A DNA stretch of 64,000 bases, taken from the NCBI RefSeq assembly GCF_012927125.1, contig NZ_JABBFZ010000002.1, positions 310,001-374,000 on the forward strand, given 5' to 3'. A program made the translations under genes and the position numbers. The notes below the pieces were generated by a model. The model did not search any database and had not been told where the DNA came from. It saw nothing but the letters and a program-made list of their open reading frames with translations. The stretch is from Paraburkholderia antibiotica. GTDB lineage: Bacteria; Pseudomonadota; Gammaproteobacteria; Burkholderiales; Burkholderiaceae. Positions 27,444 through 36,503 of the stretch are shown in pieces (position 1 is the first letter of the stretch; each line of letters opens with the position of its first letter).

Positions 27444-29396
27444 CTAAGCAGGCGCGTTGCGCTGCACGGCCGGGAAGCGGCTCGCGATCACGTTATGGAT
27501 TTCCTCGACCGACACCGGCTTGACCAGATGATGATCGAAGCCGGCCTCGCGCGAACGCTGCCGGTCGGTGGCCTGGCCATAACCGGTCACCGCGATCAGC
27601 AGCGCGTTTGCGGTGTTCGGGCGGCGGCGCATTTCCTGCGCGAGCTGGAAACCGTCCATGCCCGGCAGGCCGAGATCGAGCAGCACCGCCTGCGGCTCGA
27701 ACTGTGCGGCCAGTTCGAGCGCGCTGTCGGCTTCGTGCGCGACCCGCACGTCGTAGCCGTCCGCCTGCAACACCAGCGACAGCGCGAGCGCCGCATCGAC
27801 GCTGTCGTCGACCAGTAGCACCCGCAACGCCGGCCCCGCGTCCTGCTGCGCGGCGAGCGACGCGCCCGGCGCCGGTTCGGCCGCATTCGCGAGACGCGTC
27901 AACGGCAGGCGCACGACGAATTCGCTGCCGCGCCCCGGCCCCGCCGAAAACGCCTCGATCCGCCCGCCGTGCAGTTCGACCAGCGTGCGCGCGAGCGGCA
28001 GGCCGATGCCGAGCCCGCCCTCCGAGCGTTCGAGCGAAATCTCCGATTGCACGAACAGATCGAAGATGTGCGGCAGCGTATCGGCCGCGATCCCGACGCC
28101 GTTGTCGCGCACACTGATCAGTACTTCGTCGGGCGCGTCGTCCTGCATGTCGTTCGACGCGCGCGCCTCGATGCGGATATCGCCGCCCTGCGGCGTGTAC
28201 TTCGCCGCGTTCGACAGGATGTTGCCGAGCACCTGCGCGATCCGCACGCCGTCGCCGACGACGAACAACGGCTCGCCGGGCAGCACGCGGGTCAGCGTAT
28301 GGCCCTTGCGGTTCAGCGCGGGCCGCACCGTTTCGATCGCCGCTTCGAGCGCGCTGGCCAGCTCGACGATCTCCTGGCGCAACGTGATCTTGCCCTGCGT
28401 GATACGCGCGACATCGAGCAGATCGTCGACGAGGCGGCTCAGATGCTTGACCTGCCGGCCGATCACCGCGCGCATCGCCTCGAAGCTTTCCTGCGACGGC
28501 GAGCGATTCGGGTCCAGCAGTTCGATCGCGTTGCGGATCGGCGCGAGCGGATTGCGCAGCTCGTGCGCGAGCATCGCAAGGAACTCGTCCTTGCGGCGAT
28601 CGGCGTCGCGCAACATCATTTCGTTCGCCTTACGGTCCGAGATGTCGTTGACGATGCCGGCCAGCCGATAAATCCGCTCGCGCGCGTCGCGCACCGGAAA
28701 GCCGCGCTCGACCGCCCAGCGCGTCTCGCCGTCGGGCCGCACGATCCGGTATTCGATCTCGTACGCGACGCCGGTCGCGAGCGCGCGATACGCCACCTCG
28801 ACCGCGGCCGCATCCTGCGGATGAATGTGGTTGGCCCAGTGACGCGCGGTCGGCGTCGGCTCGTGCGCCGCATCGCCCCACAAACGACGATACGCGGGGC
28901 TCACATACAGCAATTGCGACGTGGCCGGATCGAGCATCCAGAAGACGTCGTCGATGTTCTCGGCCATCTGGCGGAAGCGCTCCTCGCTTTCGCGCAATGC
29001 GCCTTCCGCGCGCCGTACCCGCAGCAGCGCGCGCACCTGCGCGATCAGCTCGGCCGGCTCGATCGGCTCGGTCAGATAGCTGTCCGCGCCGCCTTCGAGA
29101 CCGCGCACGCGATCCATGCTCTGCACCGCCGCCGCCGACGTATGGATCACCAGCACGCCCGAGGTTTCCGGCGCGGCCTTGATGCGACGGCACACTTCGA
29201 AGCCGTTGAGATCGGGCAGATTGACGTCGAGCAGCACCAGGTCGGGCTGCGAGATGCGCGCGCGTTCGATCGCGTCGGCGCCGTTGCCGGCTTCGATCAC
29301 CATGAAGCCCGCGCGCGACAGGATGCGCGTCTTCGCGTAGCGGGCGCCTTCGTTGTCGTCGACGTTCAGAATCAGATTGGCGTTCGCGTCGCTCAT
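27444..29396 (-). CDS. Hybrid histidine kinase (REC-PAS-HisKA-HATPase-REC)
   Basis: This 650-residue cytoplasmic protein has an N-terminal receiver (phospho-Asp in [15 protein letters not shown], about 53-67) and a PAS domain (about 135-260, [17 protein letters not shown]). The HisKA H-box is [20 protein letters not shown] (about 270-290) and the HATPase has [21 protein letters not shown] and [12 protein letters not shown]-terminal receiver carries [15 protein letters not shown] and VKP. No transmembrane segment and no DNA-binding output are seen. It is the last gene of the stressosome-type cluster, so the input probably comes from the Rsb module; the output partner is unknown. Confidence 0.9.
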   Translation of the reverse strand: MSDANANLILNVDDNEGARYAKTRILSRAGFMVIEAGNGADAIERARISQPDLVLLDVNLPDLNGFEVCRRIKAAPETSGVLVIHTSAAAVQSMDRVRGLEGGADSYLTEPIEPAELIAQVRALLRVRRAEGALRESEERFRQMAENIDDVFWMLDPATSQLLYVSPAYRRLWGDAAHEPTPTARHWANHIHPQDAAAVEVAYRALATGVAYEIEYRIVRPDGETRWAVERGFPVRDARERIYRLAGIVNDISDRKANEMMLRDADRRKDEFLAMLAHELRNPLAPIRNAIELLDPNRSPSQESFEAMRAVIGRQVKHLSRLVDDLLDVARITQGKITLRQEIVELASALEAAIETVRPALNRKGHTLTRVLPGEPLFVVGDGVRIAQVLGNILSNAAKYTPQGGDIRIEARASNDMQDDAPDEVLISVRDNGVGIAADTLPHIFDLFVQSEISLERSEGGLGIGLPLARTLVELHGGRIEAFSAGPGRGSEFVVRLPLTRLANAAEPAPGASLAAQQDAGPALRVLLVDDSVDAALALSLVLQADGYDVRVAHEADSALELAAQFEPQAVLLDLGLPGMDGFQLAQEMRRRPNTANALLIAVTGYGQATDRQRSREAGFDHHLVKPVSVEEIHNVIASRFPAVQRNAPA

Positions 29397-29496
29397 GACA
29401 AAACGGGTCCGTAGGGAAAGGCCTGAAATGCGGCACGCCGCGGCGACGGGCGCACGCGCGCGGCGACACGGGTAGCGTGATGCGGGGCGCGCGTCG

Positions 29497-30978
29497 TCAT
29501 GGCTTGCCGCTCGCGCTGTCGCCCATCTCCGCGGATGGATCGGGCTCTTCGTCCGTGGCCGCGGCTCCCGTCATTCCCGTCGCGACCGACGGAAGCGCCG
29601 TGCGCGACGCGCCAGTCGCCGTCTGCGGCAAGCGGATCGGCAACGTCGCGGTGAAGGTCGAGCCCTTGCCGGGTTCGCTCGTGAGCCCGACCGAGCCGCC
29701 GAGCAATTTACACAGCTTGTCGCACAACGGCAGCCCGAGTCCAGTGCCTTTCACCTGGTTCTGCAGATGATTTTCGACCTGCTCGAATTCCTCGAACACG
29801 CTTTGCTGATGCTCGGGCGCAATGCCGATGCCGGTGTCGATGACCGAAAACATCATCCGTTGCGTAGCGCTGTCGTAAGCGGCGCGCACACGCACCTCGC
29901 CGCGTTCGGTGAACTTCAGCGCATTGGAGATGAAGTTGCGCAGAATCTGCGCGACCTTGCCCTCGTCGGTATAGACGGCAGGCAGGTCGTCGCATGGTTC
30001 GAACAGCAGTTCGACGCCGTTGGCCGGCAGCAACGGGCGCATCATCCCGCGCAATGCCGAGAACAGATTCGCGACCTCGAATTCGGCCGGCTTCAGTTCG
30101 ATCTTGCCGGCTTCGATCTTCGCGATGTCGAGCAGATCGTCGACGGTCTCGGACAGCTCCTCCGCGGCCTTGCGGATAAAGCGCACCTGCTTGGCCTGCT
30201 CGTCGGTCAGTTCGCCGTCGACGCGATCGAGCAGCAGCTTCGACAGCGCGCGAATCGAGTACAGCGGCGAGCGGAATTCATGGCTCGTGTTCGACAGGAA
30301 ACGCGATTTCGCTTCGTCCGCGCGACGCAGATGCAGCGCGCGTTCGTCGAGTTCCGCGTACAGCGCGACCACGCCGCGATTGGTGTCTTCGAGTTCGCGC
30401 GTGAGCCGTACCAGTTCGTCGTTGCGTTCGTACAGATCGGCGAGCGCGGCGGCCAGTTCGCGGTTTTGCCGCTGTACTTCCTCGACCGATGCGTCGGCCG
30501 CGAGCGGCGCATTCACCGTGCTGGCCCTGGCGGCCGCGCGCAACGTGGCGTCGGTCACGCGCGGGGCCTGCTCGGGCAAATGCCGGGCGAGCGTGAGCAC
30601 CGCGTCGCCCGCGATGTCGTCGAAACTGCAAACGTCCATCAGGCGCTGCGCGGCCAGCACGCCGAGCGCCGCCGGTGCCGCCGGCACCTCGACGCTCGCC
30701 GGCGGCGGCGTGGTGAAGCGCGCGAGCGGCGTGGCGGGCGCGACGAAACGGATCAGCAGCGACTGCGGCTCGCTCGCGTCGTCGCACAGAAACTCGACCC
30801 GGCCCGCGCGAGTCGCGGCCAGCACCGCGCGCGCGACTTCGAGCACCGACGTCGCGATGCGCGTGCGATCCTGCATCGCGAAGCCGAGCGCCTCGCCCAG
30901 TTCGCGCGCGACGCGGCGCGCGGCCACCGTCGCGAGTTCGCCGTCGAGCGGCATCGTATGAAGCAGCGGCGCCGTCAT
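29497..30978 (-). CDS. Histidine kinase with N-terminal RsbT-like domain
   Basis: This 493-residue soluble kinase begins with about 120 residues that look like a degenerate GHKL/RsbT domain (ARRVARELGEALGFAMQDRT-type sequence) without ATP-binding boxes. A coiled coil (about 160-235) follows, then HisKA with FLSNTSHEFRSPLYSIRALS and HATPase with RNFISNALKFTERG, DTGIGIA and GTGLGLPL. A longer frame to 31113 lies within the upstream phosphatase gene; ATG 30978 overlaps that stop by 4 bp (ATGA), the better start. It probably reads the state of the RsbRST complex. Confidence 0.88.
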   Translation of the reverse strand: MTAPLLHTMPLDGELATVAARRVARELGEALGFAMQDRTRIATSVLEVARAVLAATRAGRVEFLCDDASEPQSLLIRFVAPATPLARFTTPPPASVEVPAAPAALGVLAAQRLMDVCSFDDIAGDAVLTLARHLPEQAPRVTDATLRAAARASTVNAPLAADASVEEVQRQNRELAAALADLYERNDELVRLTRELEDTNRGVVALYAELDERALHLRRADEAKSRFLSNTSHEFRSPLYSIRALSKLLLDRVDGELTDEQAKQVRFIRKAAEELSETVDDLLDIAKIEAGKIELKPAEFEVANLFSALRGMMRPLLPANGVELLFEPCDDLPAVYTDEGKVAQILRNFISNALKFTERGEVRVRAAYDSATQRMMFSVIDTGIGIAPEHQQSVFEEFEQVENHLQNQVKGTGLGLPLCDKLCKLLGGSVGLTSEPGKGSTFTATLPIRLPQTATGASRTALPSVATGMTGAAATDEEPDPSAEMGDSASGKP

Positions 30979-32192
30979 AGGGGCTCCTTGCACCGCACGC
31001 GCGCAACGAACACGGTCAGGTCGTCGCGGCCGCGCGCGAAATCGCGGTAAAGCGCGGCCGCGATCAACGCCGGATGACGCAGCGTCAAACCCGGATAGCG
31101 GTTCAGATCCCAACGCGTCGCGAGGCCGTCCGAATGCAGGATCAGCAGCGCGTCGCGCGGCCAGTCGAGCTGAAACGTCTGCGCCTTGTGCATCTGATGA
31201 CCGGCAATTCCCGCATGCGACACCAGATGACGATGACTATGCGACGTCCACACGCTCGCCGCGATATTGCCGATCCCGCAGAAACGCGCGACCTCGGGCG
31301 CGGCGTCGGGTACGGCGTCGCTCGAGCCATCGGACGCGCCGGCCGGAATCCGCGCGACGCCGAGCGCCGCGCCGCGAGTCGGGCGCAACGCGTTGTGCGC
31401 GGCCACTACGATCTGTTCGAGGCTCGACGCGCCGACCTGCGCGAAGTTGTCGACCGCGGCGCGCGCGGCCTGATACGCCAGCGGGCCGTGGCCGAGTCCG
31501 TCGGCGATCATCACCGTGAATTCGCCGTCCGCGTAGCCGCACGACCACGCATCGCCGCACAGATCCTCGCCTTGCAGCGGCACGTTGATCGCACCGTATT
31601 CGATCGCGCCATCAGGCGCGTAGCCGGTTGTGGTTGCGGCTGGGGCTGCGGCGCTACTTGAGCCGGCATCGCTTGCGGCGTCCTTGCCGAACGAGCCCGC
31701 GGTGGTCGTCGCGGCGTTCGCCACGCCCGCACTTTCCGCCCACACCACGATCCGCAGCAACGTGCCGAGTCCAGGCGCGCTCCATATATCGAGTTCGTCG
31801 GCGAGCCGCCTGATCGCGCCCATGCCGTTGCCGGGACTGCCCGCCGTCGTATAGCCGTCGACGAAGCAGGCATGCAGATCGTGAATGCCGGGGCCGTTAT
31901 CGATCGCGATCAGCTCGACGCCGTTGCGAGCGACCGCGCTCGAACCCGCGCTTGAACCCGATGGCACGATTTCGCTCAACGTCCGCGCGAGCAGTTCACC
32001 GCGCTGCGCATGCTTGAGCTGGTTGGTCGCGCATTCGGTCGCGACGATCGCGAGCCTGCCGATCGCCGTTTCGCCGCAACCCACGCGTTGCGCGAGCTCG
32101 CCGATCCCGCGCCGCGCAAACGAGATTTGACTCGGGTCGGCAATTTCAAAACGCTGCTGCATCGCGCTCGACTGATTTAGAACGGCTTCCAT
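30975..32192 (-). CDS. Fused GHKL ATPase / PP2C-type phosphatase (RsbX-like)
   Basis: This 405-residue protein joins an N-terminal anti-sigma/RsbT-like ATPase domain (ATECATNQLKHA and DNGPGIHDLHACFVDGYTT) to a C-terminal SpoIIE/RsbX-type phosphatase (about 210-405) carrying MIADGLGHGP and GRDDLTVFV with metal-binding aspartates. An Ala/Ser-rich linker separates them. RsbX in Bacillus resets the stressosome by dephosphorylating RsbR and RsbS. ATG 32192 overlaps rsbT by 16 bp; ATG 32162 is an alternative start. Confidence 0.85.
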   Translation of the reverse strand: MEAVLNQSSAMQQRFEIADPSQISFARRGIGELAQRVGCGETAIGRLAIVATECATNQLKHAQRGELLARTLSEIVPSGSSAGSSAVARNGVELIAIDNGPGIHDLHACFVDGYTTAGSPGNGMGAIRRLADELDIWSAPGLGTLLRIVVWAESAGVANAATTTAGSFGKDAASDAGSSSAAAPAATTTGYAPDGAIEYGAINVPLQGEDLCGDAWSCGYADGEFTVMIADGLGHGPLAYQAARAAVDNFAQVGASSLEQIVVAAHNALRPTRGAALGVARIPAGASDGSSDAVPDAAPEVARFCGIGNIAASVWTSHSHRHLVSHAGIAGHQMHKAQTFQLDWPRDALLILHSDGLATRWDLNRYPGLTLRHPALIAAALYRDFARGRDDLTVFVARVRCKEPL

Positions 32193-32617
32193 TTGGTAAT
32201 TGAAATATGGGTGCCCTCGCCAGGCGCCGAGCGGATTTCGAATTCGTCGCACAGCCTCTTCGCGCCGCCCAGACCGAGACCCAGGCCCTTGCCGCTGGTA
32301 AAACCGTCGGTCAACGCTAGCTGGATGTCAGCAATTCCCGGGCCATGGTCGATGAAATCAAGTCGCAGCCCGACGCGTCCATCGCGCTGCATCGTGTAAA
32401 AGCAGGCGTCGCCGCCGCGGCCGTACGTCAACGTGTTGCGCGCGAGTTCGCTCGCCGCGGTGACGAACTTCGTCTGGTCGATCAGCGACAGTCCCAGCGC
32501 CACCGCCTTTTCGCGCACGAGACGGCGTAGCCGCACGATCTGCTCGTCCGAGCGGATCGGCAGGGTCTCGTCGGGCGGCTGGCCATCGGCCAGGGTTGGG
32601 GAGCCGGAAGTCGTCAT
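32177..32617 (-). CDS. rsbT: RsbT-like serine/threonine kinase (stressosome switch protein)
   Basis: This 146-residue GHKL kinase has the N-box ASELARNTLTYG, the G1 box DHGPGIAD and the G2 region GKGLGLGLGG. It is homologous to RsbT, which phosphorylates RsbR and RsbS on their STAS domains and is then freed to bind a partner. The core starts about 20 residues after ATG 32617. A TTG at 32665 that overlaps the rsbS stop by 4 bp (TTGA) is an alternative start giving 162 residues. There is no RsbU homologue nearby, so the freed kinase probably acts on the downstream sensor kinases. Confidence 0.88.
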   Translation of the reverse strand: MTTSGSPTLADGQPPDETLPIRSDEQIVRLRRLVREKAVALGLSLIDQTKFVTAASELARNTLTYGRGGDACFYTMQRDGRVGLRLDFIDHGPGIADIQLALTDGFTSGKGLGLGLGGAKRLCDEFEIRSAPGEGTHISITKWKPF

Positions 32618-32661
32618 GGAAGAAGGCGGTGTGCTCGCGGGCGGCTGACCGTAGAAGGCGC

Positions 32662-33021
32662 TCAAAGTGTGTCAGCGCCGGTCAGCAACGCCATGCCCTT
32701 CTCGACGTTGAGCGCGGTGCGCACACCGGGCAGCGCGAGGCCGAGTTCGACGAGCGTGATCGCGACCGACGGCTGCATGCCGACCACCACCGTTTCCGCG
32801 TCGAGCACGCGCGCCATCGCGGCGGTCTCGCCGATCATCCGGCCGATGAACGAATCGACCACATCGAGTGAAGAAATGTCGATCAGCACGCCCTTCGCGC
32901 GGTCCTTGACGATGCGGCTCGTCAGATCGTCCTGCAGCGTCATCGCGAGACGGTCGTGCATGTCGACCTGAATCGTCACGAGCAGAAACTTGCCCATCCG
33001 CAAAATCGGAATGCGTTCCAT
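32662..33021 (-). CDS. rsbS: RsbS-like single-domain STAS protein
   Basis: This 119-residue STAS protein begins MERIPILRMGKFLLVTIQVD, as RsbS does. It has the phosphorylation site Ser57 in DVVDSFIGRM, equivalent to RsbS Ser59 of Bacillus. Further matches are GMQPSVAITLVELG and a C-terminal LNVEKG helix. A longer frame reaching 33918 runs antisense-like through rsbR and is spurious; ATG 33021 lies 35 bp after the rsbR stop. It should form the stressosome core with the RsbR-like protein. Confidence 0.92.
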   Translation of the reverse strand: MERIPILRMGKFLLVTIQVDMHDRLAMTLQDDLTSRIVKDRAKGVLIDISSLDVVDSFIGRMIGETAAMARVLDAETVVVGMQPSVAITLVELGLALPGVRTALNVEKGMALLTGADTL

Positions 33022-33056
33022 CGCGGGGATCCCGTTGGTGTGCGTGGCAGCCGGCG

Positions 33057-33986
33057 TCAATCGCCGGCGTACGGGTTCAGATTCTGCGCGGCGCCCGCTG
33101 CGCCGATCGCTCCTTGCGCGTCCACGCGCGTCGCGATGCCGCCGACCGACTTGCCGGTGCGCTGCAGTGCCACCACGAAGGCGTCGGCGAGCGTGGCCTT
33201 CGTGATGACGTTCGACAGATTCACGCCGAGGTGCACGATGGTCTGCGCGATCTGCGGACGGATGCCGCTGATGATGCAATCGGCGCCCATCAGCCGCGCG
33301 GCGGCCACGGTCTTCAGCAGATGTTGCGCGACCAGCGTGTCGACGGTCGGCACGCCGGTGATGTCGATGATCGCGATGGCCGCGCCCGTATCGACGATCT
33401 TCTGCAGCAGGCTTTCCATCACGACCTGGGTGCGCGCCGAATCGAGCGTGCCGATCAGCGGCAACGCGAGAATGCCTTCCCACAACTGCACGACTGGCGT
33501 CGACAGTTCGAGCAACTCCTGCTGCTGACGCACGATCACCTGCTCGCGGCTCGTCTGGAATACCTCGGTCGTGAAGAGACCGAGCGTGTCGAGCAGCGTG
33601 CTGATGGTCCACGTGAGTTCGATGAGCTTCGTGGGTTCGCTCGCCATATCTTCGCGTAGCCGCGCAAACAGAGGCTCTTTCAGCGAGAACACGAACATCG
33701 CGGTTTCGATCGGCGTGAAGCCCAGGCGCGCGCGCTGCGACGATACTTCGGAGAGCAGGCTGCGCACTTCGTCCCAGGCGGGCGTGCGGAAATCGACGCG
33801 TTCCGATGTGCTCAGCGCCGCGCAGATCTGCGTGACGAACTGGGCGAACTGGCTGCGTAACTGTGCTTCGCTGGCACCGCCGCGGCGCGATGCGATCGCG
33901 AACTGTTGCGCGACCCACTCGCCCGCCAGTTCATTTTGCCGCTCATTGAAAATTTGGGCGAGACGCATTCCGCCAAGCGTTTCCAT
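33057..33986 (-). CDS. rsbR: RsbR-like stressosome sensor (globin-like N-domain plus STAS)
   Basis: This 309-residue protein has an all-helical N-terminal domain (about 1-150, RsbRD-like) that would be the sensor turret and a C-terminal STAS domain (about 160-285). Thr217 in TVDT aligns with the RsbS phosphoserine, and Thr249 in QIAQTIVHLG matches the second site region of Bacillus RsbR. It is the first gene of the rsbR-rsbS-rsbT-phosphatase-kinase-kinase cluster. No haem-binding residue or cofactor site can be assigned by eye, so the signal is unknown. A disordered tail of about 30 residues follows the STAS domain. Confidence 0.9.
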   Translation of the reverse strand: METLGGMRLAQIFNERQNELAGEWVAQQFAIASRRGGASEAQLRSQFAQFVTQICAALSTSERVDFRTPAWDEVRSLLSEVSSQRARLGFTPIETAMFVFSLKEPLFARLREDMASEPTKLIELTWTISTLLDTLGLFTTEVFQTSREQVIVRQQQELLELSTPVVQLWEGILALPLIGTLDSARTQVVMESLLQKIVDTGAAIAIIDITGVPTVDTLVAQHLLKTVAAARLMGADCIISGIRPQIAQTIVHLGVNLSNVITKATLADAFVVALQRTGKSVGGIATRVDAQGAIGAAGAAQNLNPYAGD

Positions 33987-34372
33987 ACGGTTCCCTAGTC
34001 GTTATGGCGAACAGCACGTTGCGCACCGTTCCGTGTTTTCTGCTCGTGTCGATGGGCCTTAGCGATCAGGCCCCTTGGACTCTAGCATGCAGGTCCGGCG
34101 CTTCACAATGCTGCAAGCTGGCCTGAGCAGCAACTTTTGCGCCGCCGTGTGCGGTGGGCCGGATAGCCCATTTCGAATCGGCTGGTTTTACCCGTAGCGA
34201 GGTTTCGATGCGGTAACTATTGCCTCCACTCGCCTGCATTCGATGCGAGCGAACATCGCAGGATGCGGCGCGTCGACGCGCTACTGGTCCGCGAAATCGA
34301 ATTACTTCGGATGCCTACTTTTGTTCTGGTGTTTTCGATGACCGCGCTTCGATGCCGTGGGTGCCGTGCGTC

Positions 34373-34594
34373 TCACGGCTGCGCGCGAACGAAGCTGCTC
34401 GCCAGATTGACGTTGCTCTTGCCGGCATAACGTGGAAACTGCGGATAGCGACACAGCGGCCGCGAGCGTTCCTTCGTCGCGGCGGCAAGATCGGTCGCGC
34501 TCAAGGTTTCGGGCGCCACGCCGTGCGTCACCCAGTTATCGAAAGCGTCGGGAATATGCGACGAACAGGTAAAGAATAATTCGTTCCCGCCGCT
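34373..34594 (-). pseudogene. C-terminal relic of a tannase/feruloyl esterase-family gene
   Basis: The minus strand has 73 open codons between an in-frame TGA (34595-34597) and the stop at 34373-34375. The peptide contains DAFDNWVTHGVAPETLSAT, RSRPLCRYPQFPRYAGKSN and VNLASSF, in the order seen at the very end of tannase/feruloyl-esterase proteins (typically about 500-600 residues). There is no start codon context, no catalytic triad and no upstream part of the gene, so this is a decayed 3' fragment. Identification rests on the C-terminal motifs only. Confidence 0.6.
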
Positions 34595-34824
34595 TCAGCG
34601 CGTGAGCTCGAAATGCGCTGACAGGCGCCCCTTAATGTTTGCGCGCACAACGGCAAGCTGAAATGCGAATGTCGGCGAGCGGTAATCCTCGCTCGCGTGC
34701 AGATCGACTACGCGGAAAGTTTTGCGGCTTTTTGCAGGCCACTCTGTGTAAAACGCGGACCTCAACATGAGCCAAGCGGTAATGCCTGGAGAGTGCTCGA
34801 TAAAGTCCGCGAAAATAATTCGCC

Positions 34825-34848
34825 AATCGCATCGTGCGATTTTTTTCG
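34825..34848 (+). terminator. Orphan intrinsic terminator-like hairpin
   Basis: AATCGCA-TCG-TGCGATT is followed by six T residues, then CGC and seven T residues. No plus-strand gene lies upstream, since rsbR and the relic are on the minus strand. It may end a small RNA or be chance in AT-rich DNA. Confidence 0.45.
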
Positions 34849-35001
34849 CTTTTTTTCATCGTACGATGGATTCATGCATTTTCGCCGCTTCCCGACGCTC
34901 CGCGCTTTATCGTCGCCGGCATGCTCCGGCCTTTTCCCTCTCACTGCCCTCGGCCGCATCGCGCGTGCCGTCCGCATGCCCGTACGACGGAAAACCGGCT
35001 C

Positions 35002-36168
35002 ATGAAAAACAGAATTGCCGGATTCGATGGCTTGCGCGCGATCGCGGTATTGATGGTGTTCTTACAGCATCGACTATTCGGTGACGTCGGCGAAATCGGT
35101 CATCTTGGCGTGTGGATCTTCTTTGCGTTGAGCGGCTTTCTGATCATCGGCATTCTGTCGACGCAACGCGCGCGCATCGAAACCGGCGACAGCCGTTTCG
35201 GCGCGGAACTCCGGCGCTTCCTGTTTCGTCGCACCGTGCGCATCTTTCCGATCTATTACCTGATGCTCGTCACGATGTGCGTGCTGATGGCGTTCGGCTT
35301 CGCGAGTCCTGAACTCGCGGGGGGCATGCCGTTTCACTTTGCGTATCTGTCGAACTTCTGGATCGGCTCGGTGCTGCGCTACTGGCCGGGGCGCTACTCG
35401 CATTTATGGAGCCTCGCGATCGAGGAACAGTTTTACCTCGTGGTCGCGCCGCTCCTGCTGTTGCTCGCGACACGACGACATCGCGCGGCATGCTGGATCA
35501 TCGTCGCGCTCGGCCTCGTTGCGTTGTTCACGATGCGTGTCGCGCATTGGGACGAAATCACGATCTACACTCACCCGCTGAGCAACTTCTGGCTGCTCGC
35601 ACTCGGTGGCGTGTGCGGTTTGCTGAACGCAAACGATCGCGGACGTTTGCATGCATGGCTCGGTCATGGGCTGACGTTGTTTGTGCTGAGTGTCGGCGTT
35701 ATCGGCTTGTGCGCGGCCGAACCGACATGGAGCGCGCTCGACAATCCCCTCCTGTTCACCGCGATCAGCGCGGTGTATGGGATCGGCATCGCGGCGCTGG
35801 TCGGTTCGATTGCATGCTGTCGCAACGCGGTCGTGATGACCGTGTTACGGACGCGGTGGCTGGCTGGGCTTGGGCGGATCAGTTATGGCTTTTATCTGTA
35901 TCACAATCTGATCCCCGACTTGACGCGCAATCATCACGCTGAAGCGTTGTTCGGCGGTGCGGTGCCGATGTGGGCGCATGTACTGGGTGTCGTCGCGTCG
36001 TTTGCGATTTCGCTTGGGATTGCGCTGCTGTCGTGGCGGTTTGTCGAAGAGCCGATTTTGCGGCTGAAGACGCGGGGGGAGGCAGAGGTGGAAGTGGAAG
36101 CGAGCGAGTCTTCCGCTTCAGCGAGCGGGCAATGTACTGCATCGAACCGGGTAAATTGCTCGTCATAG
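35002..36168 (+). CDS. Acyltransferase 3 family protein (OafA/YrhL-like)
   Basis: This 388-residue inner-membrane protein has about 10 helices. It begins GFDGLRAIAVLMVFLQHRLF with the catalytic-site His of the acyltransferase 3 family, and has GVWIFFALSGFLI at about 35-47 and SLAIEEQFYLV at about 137-147. These proteins O-acylate sugars, often of lipopolysaccharide or exopolysaccharide. An open frame extends upstream to 34834, but ATG 35002 starts directly before the conserved domain. A hydrophilic Ser/Glu-rich tail of about 40 residues ends the protein. Confidence 0.88.
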   Translation: MKNRIAGFDGLRAIAVLMVFLQHRLFGDVGEIGHLGVWIFFALSGFLIIGILSTQRARIETGDSRFGAELRRFLFRRTVRIFPIYYLMLVTMCVLMAFGFASPELAGGMPFHFAYLSNFWIGSVLRYWPGRYSHLWSLAIEEQFYLVVAPLLLLLATRRHRAACWIIVALGLVALFTMRVAHWDEITIYTHPLSNFWLLALGGVCGLLNANDRGRLHAWLGHGLTLFVLSVGVIGLCAAEPTWSALDNPLLFTAISAVYGIGIAALVGSIACCRNAVVMTVLRTRWLAGLGRISYGFYLYHNLIPDLTRNHHAEALFGGAVPMWAHVLGVVASFAISLGIALLSWRFVEEPILRLKTRGEAEVEVEASESSASASGQCTASNRVNCSS

Positions 36169-36215
36169 AATGAGGTTGCGCGGGTTCCCGCATAGCGTTG
36201 GTTATTGCGGCATCG

Positions 36216-36503
36216 TTAATCGGTAGCCCTGTTGATAAAACATCCTGCGTCCGCGCTCGCGATAACGCGGTTCTTTCCACACGGACACAGCACACGATCA
36301 TCATCGATCACGACCCACGTCCCACGGTTTTTCATCTCCTTGCCGGTTCCCTCAATCGGCCACGAGCCGTTGCAGTTGCCACAGGTTGCGTATTCGCCGT
36401 TCAAAGCCAGCCTTTTTCCGTGGTCGCGCATCGACGCGTTTAATGCAATGACTCTTCCGCCGGTCGTCGTTAAGTCGTTGTCTGTTGCAACAGCAATTTT
36501 CAT
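36216..36503 (-). CDS. PAAR domain-containing protein (orphan)
   Basis: This 95-residue protein consists of one PAAR-like domain: GGRVIALNASMRDHGKRLALNGEYATCG, then GSWPIEG, DDRVLCPCGKNRVIASA. PAAR proteins cap the VgrG spike of type VI secretion systems and can carry effectors. Here no effector extension, VgrG or T6SS gene is nearby. An ATG at 36506 would add one Met. It is convergent with the acyltransferase gene. Confidence 0.8.
   Translation of the reverse strand: MKIAVATDNDLTTTGGRVIALNASMRDHGKRLALNGEYATCGNCNGSWPIEGTGKEMKNRGTWVVIDDDRVLCPCGKNRVIASADAGCFINRATD

Larger units (their letters stand above)
33987..35001. other. Intergenic region with gene relic and orphan terminator
   Basis: About 1 kb separates rsbR from the acyltransferase gene. 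Apart from the tannase-like relic and the terminator-like hairpin listed separately, I see no gene. The part from about 34,690 to 34,870 is somewhat AT-rich. The promoter of the rsb operon must lie near 33,990-34,100. Confidence 0.5.

Noticed and set aside
34220..34579. 119-codon plus-strand frame
   Set aside because: Antisense to the tannase-like relic and without any motif.
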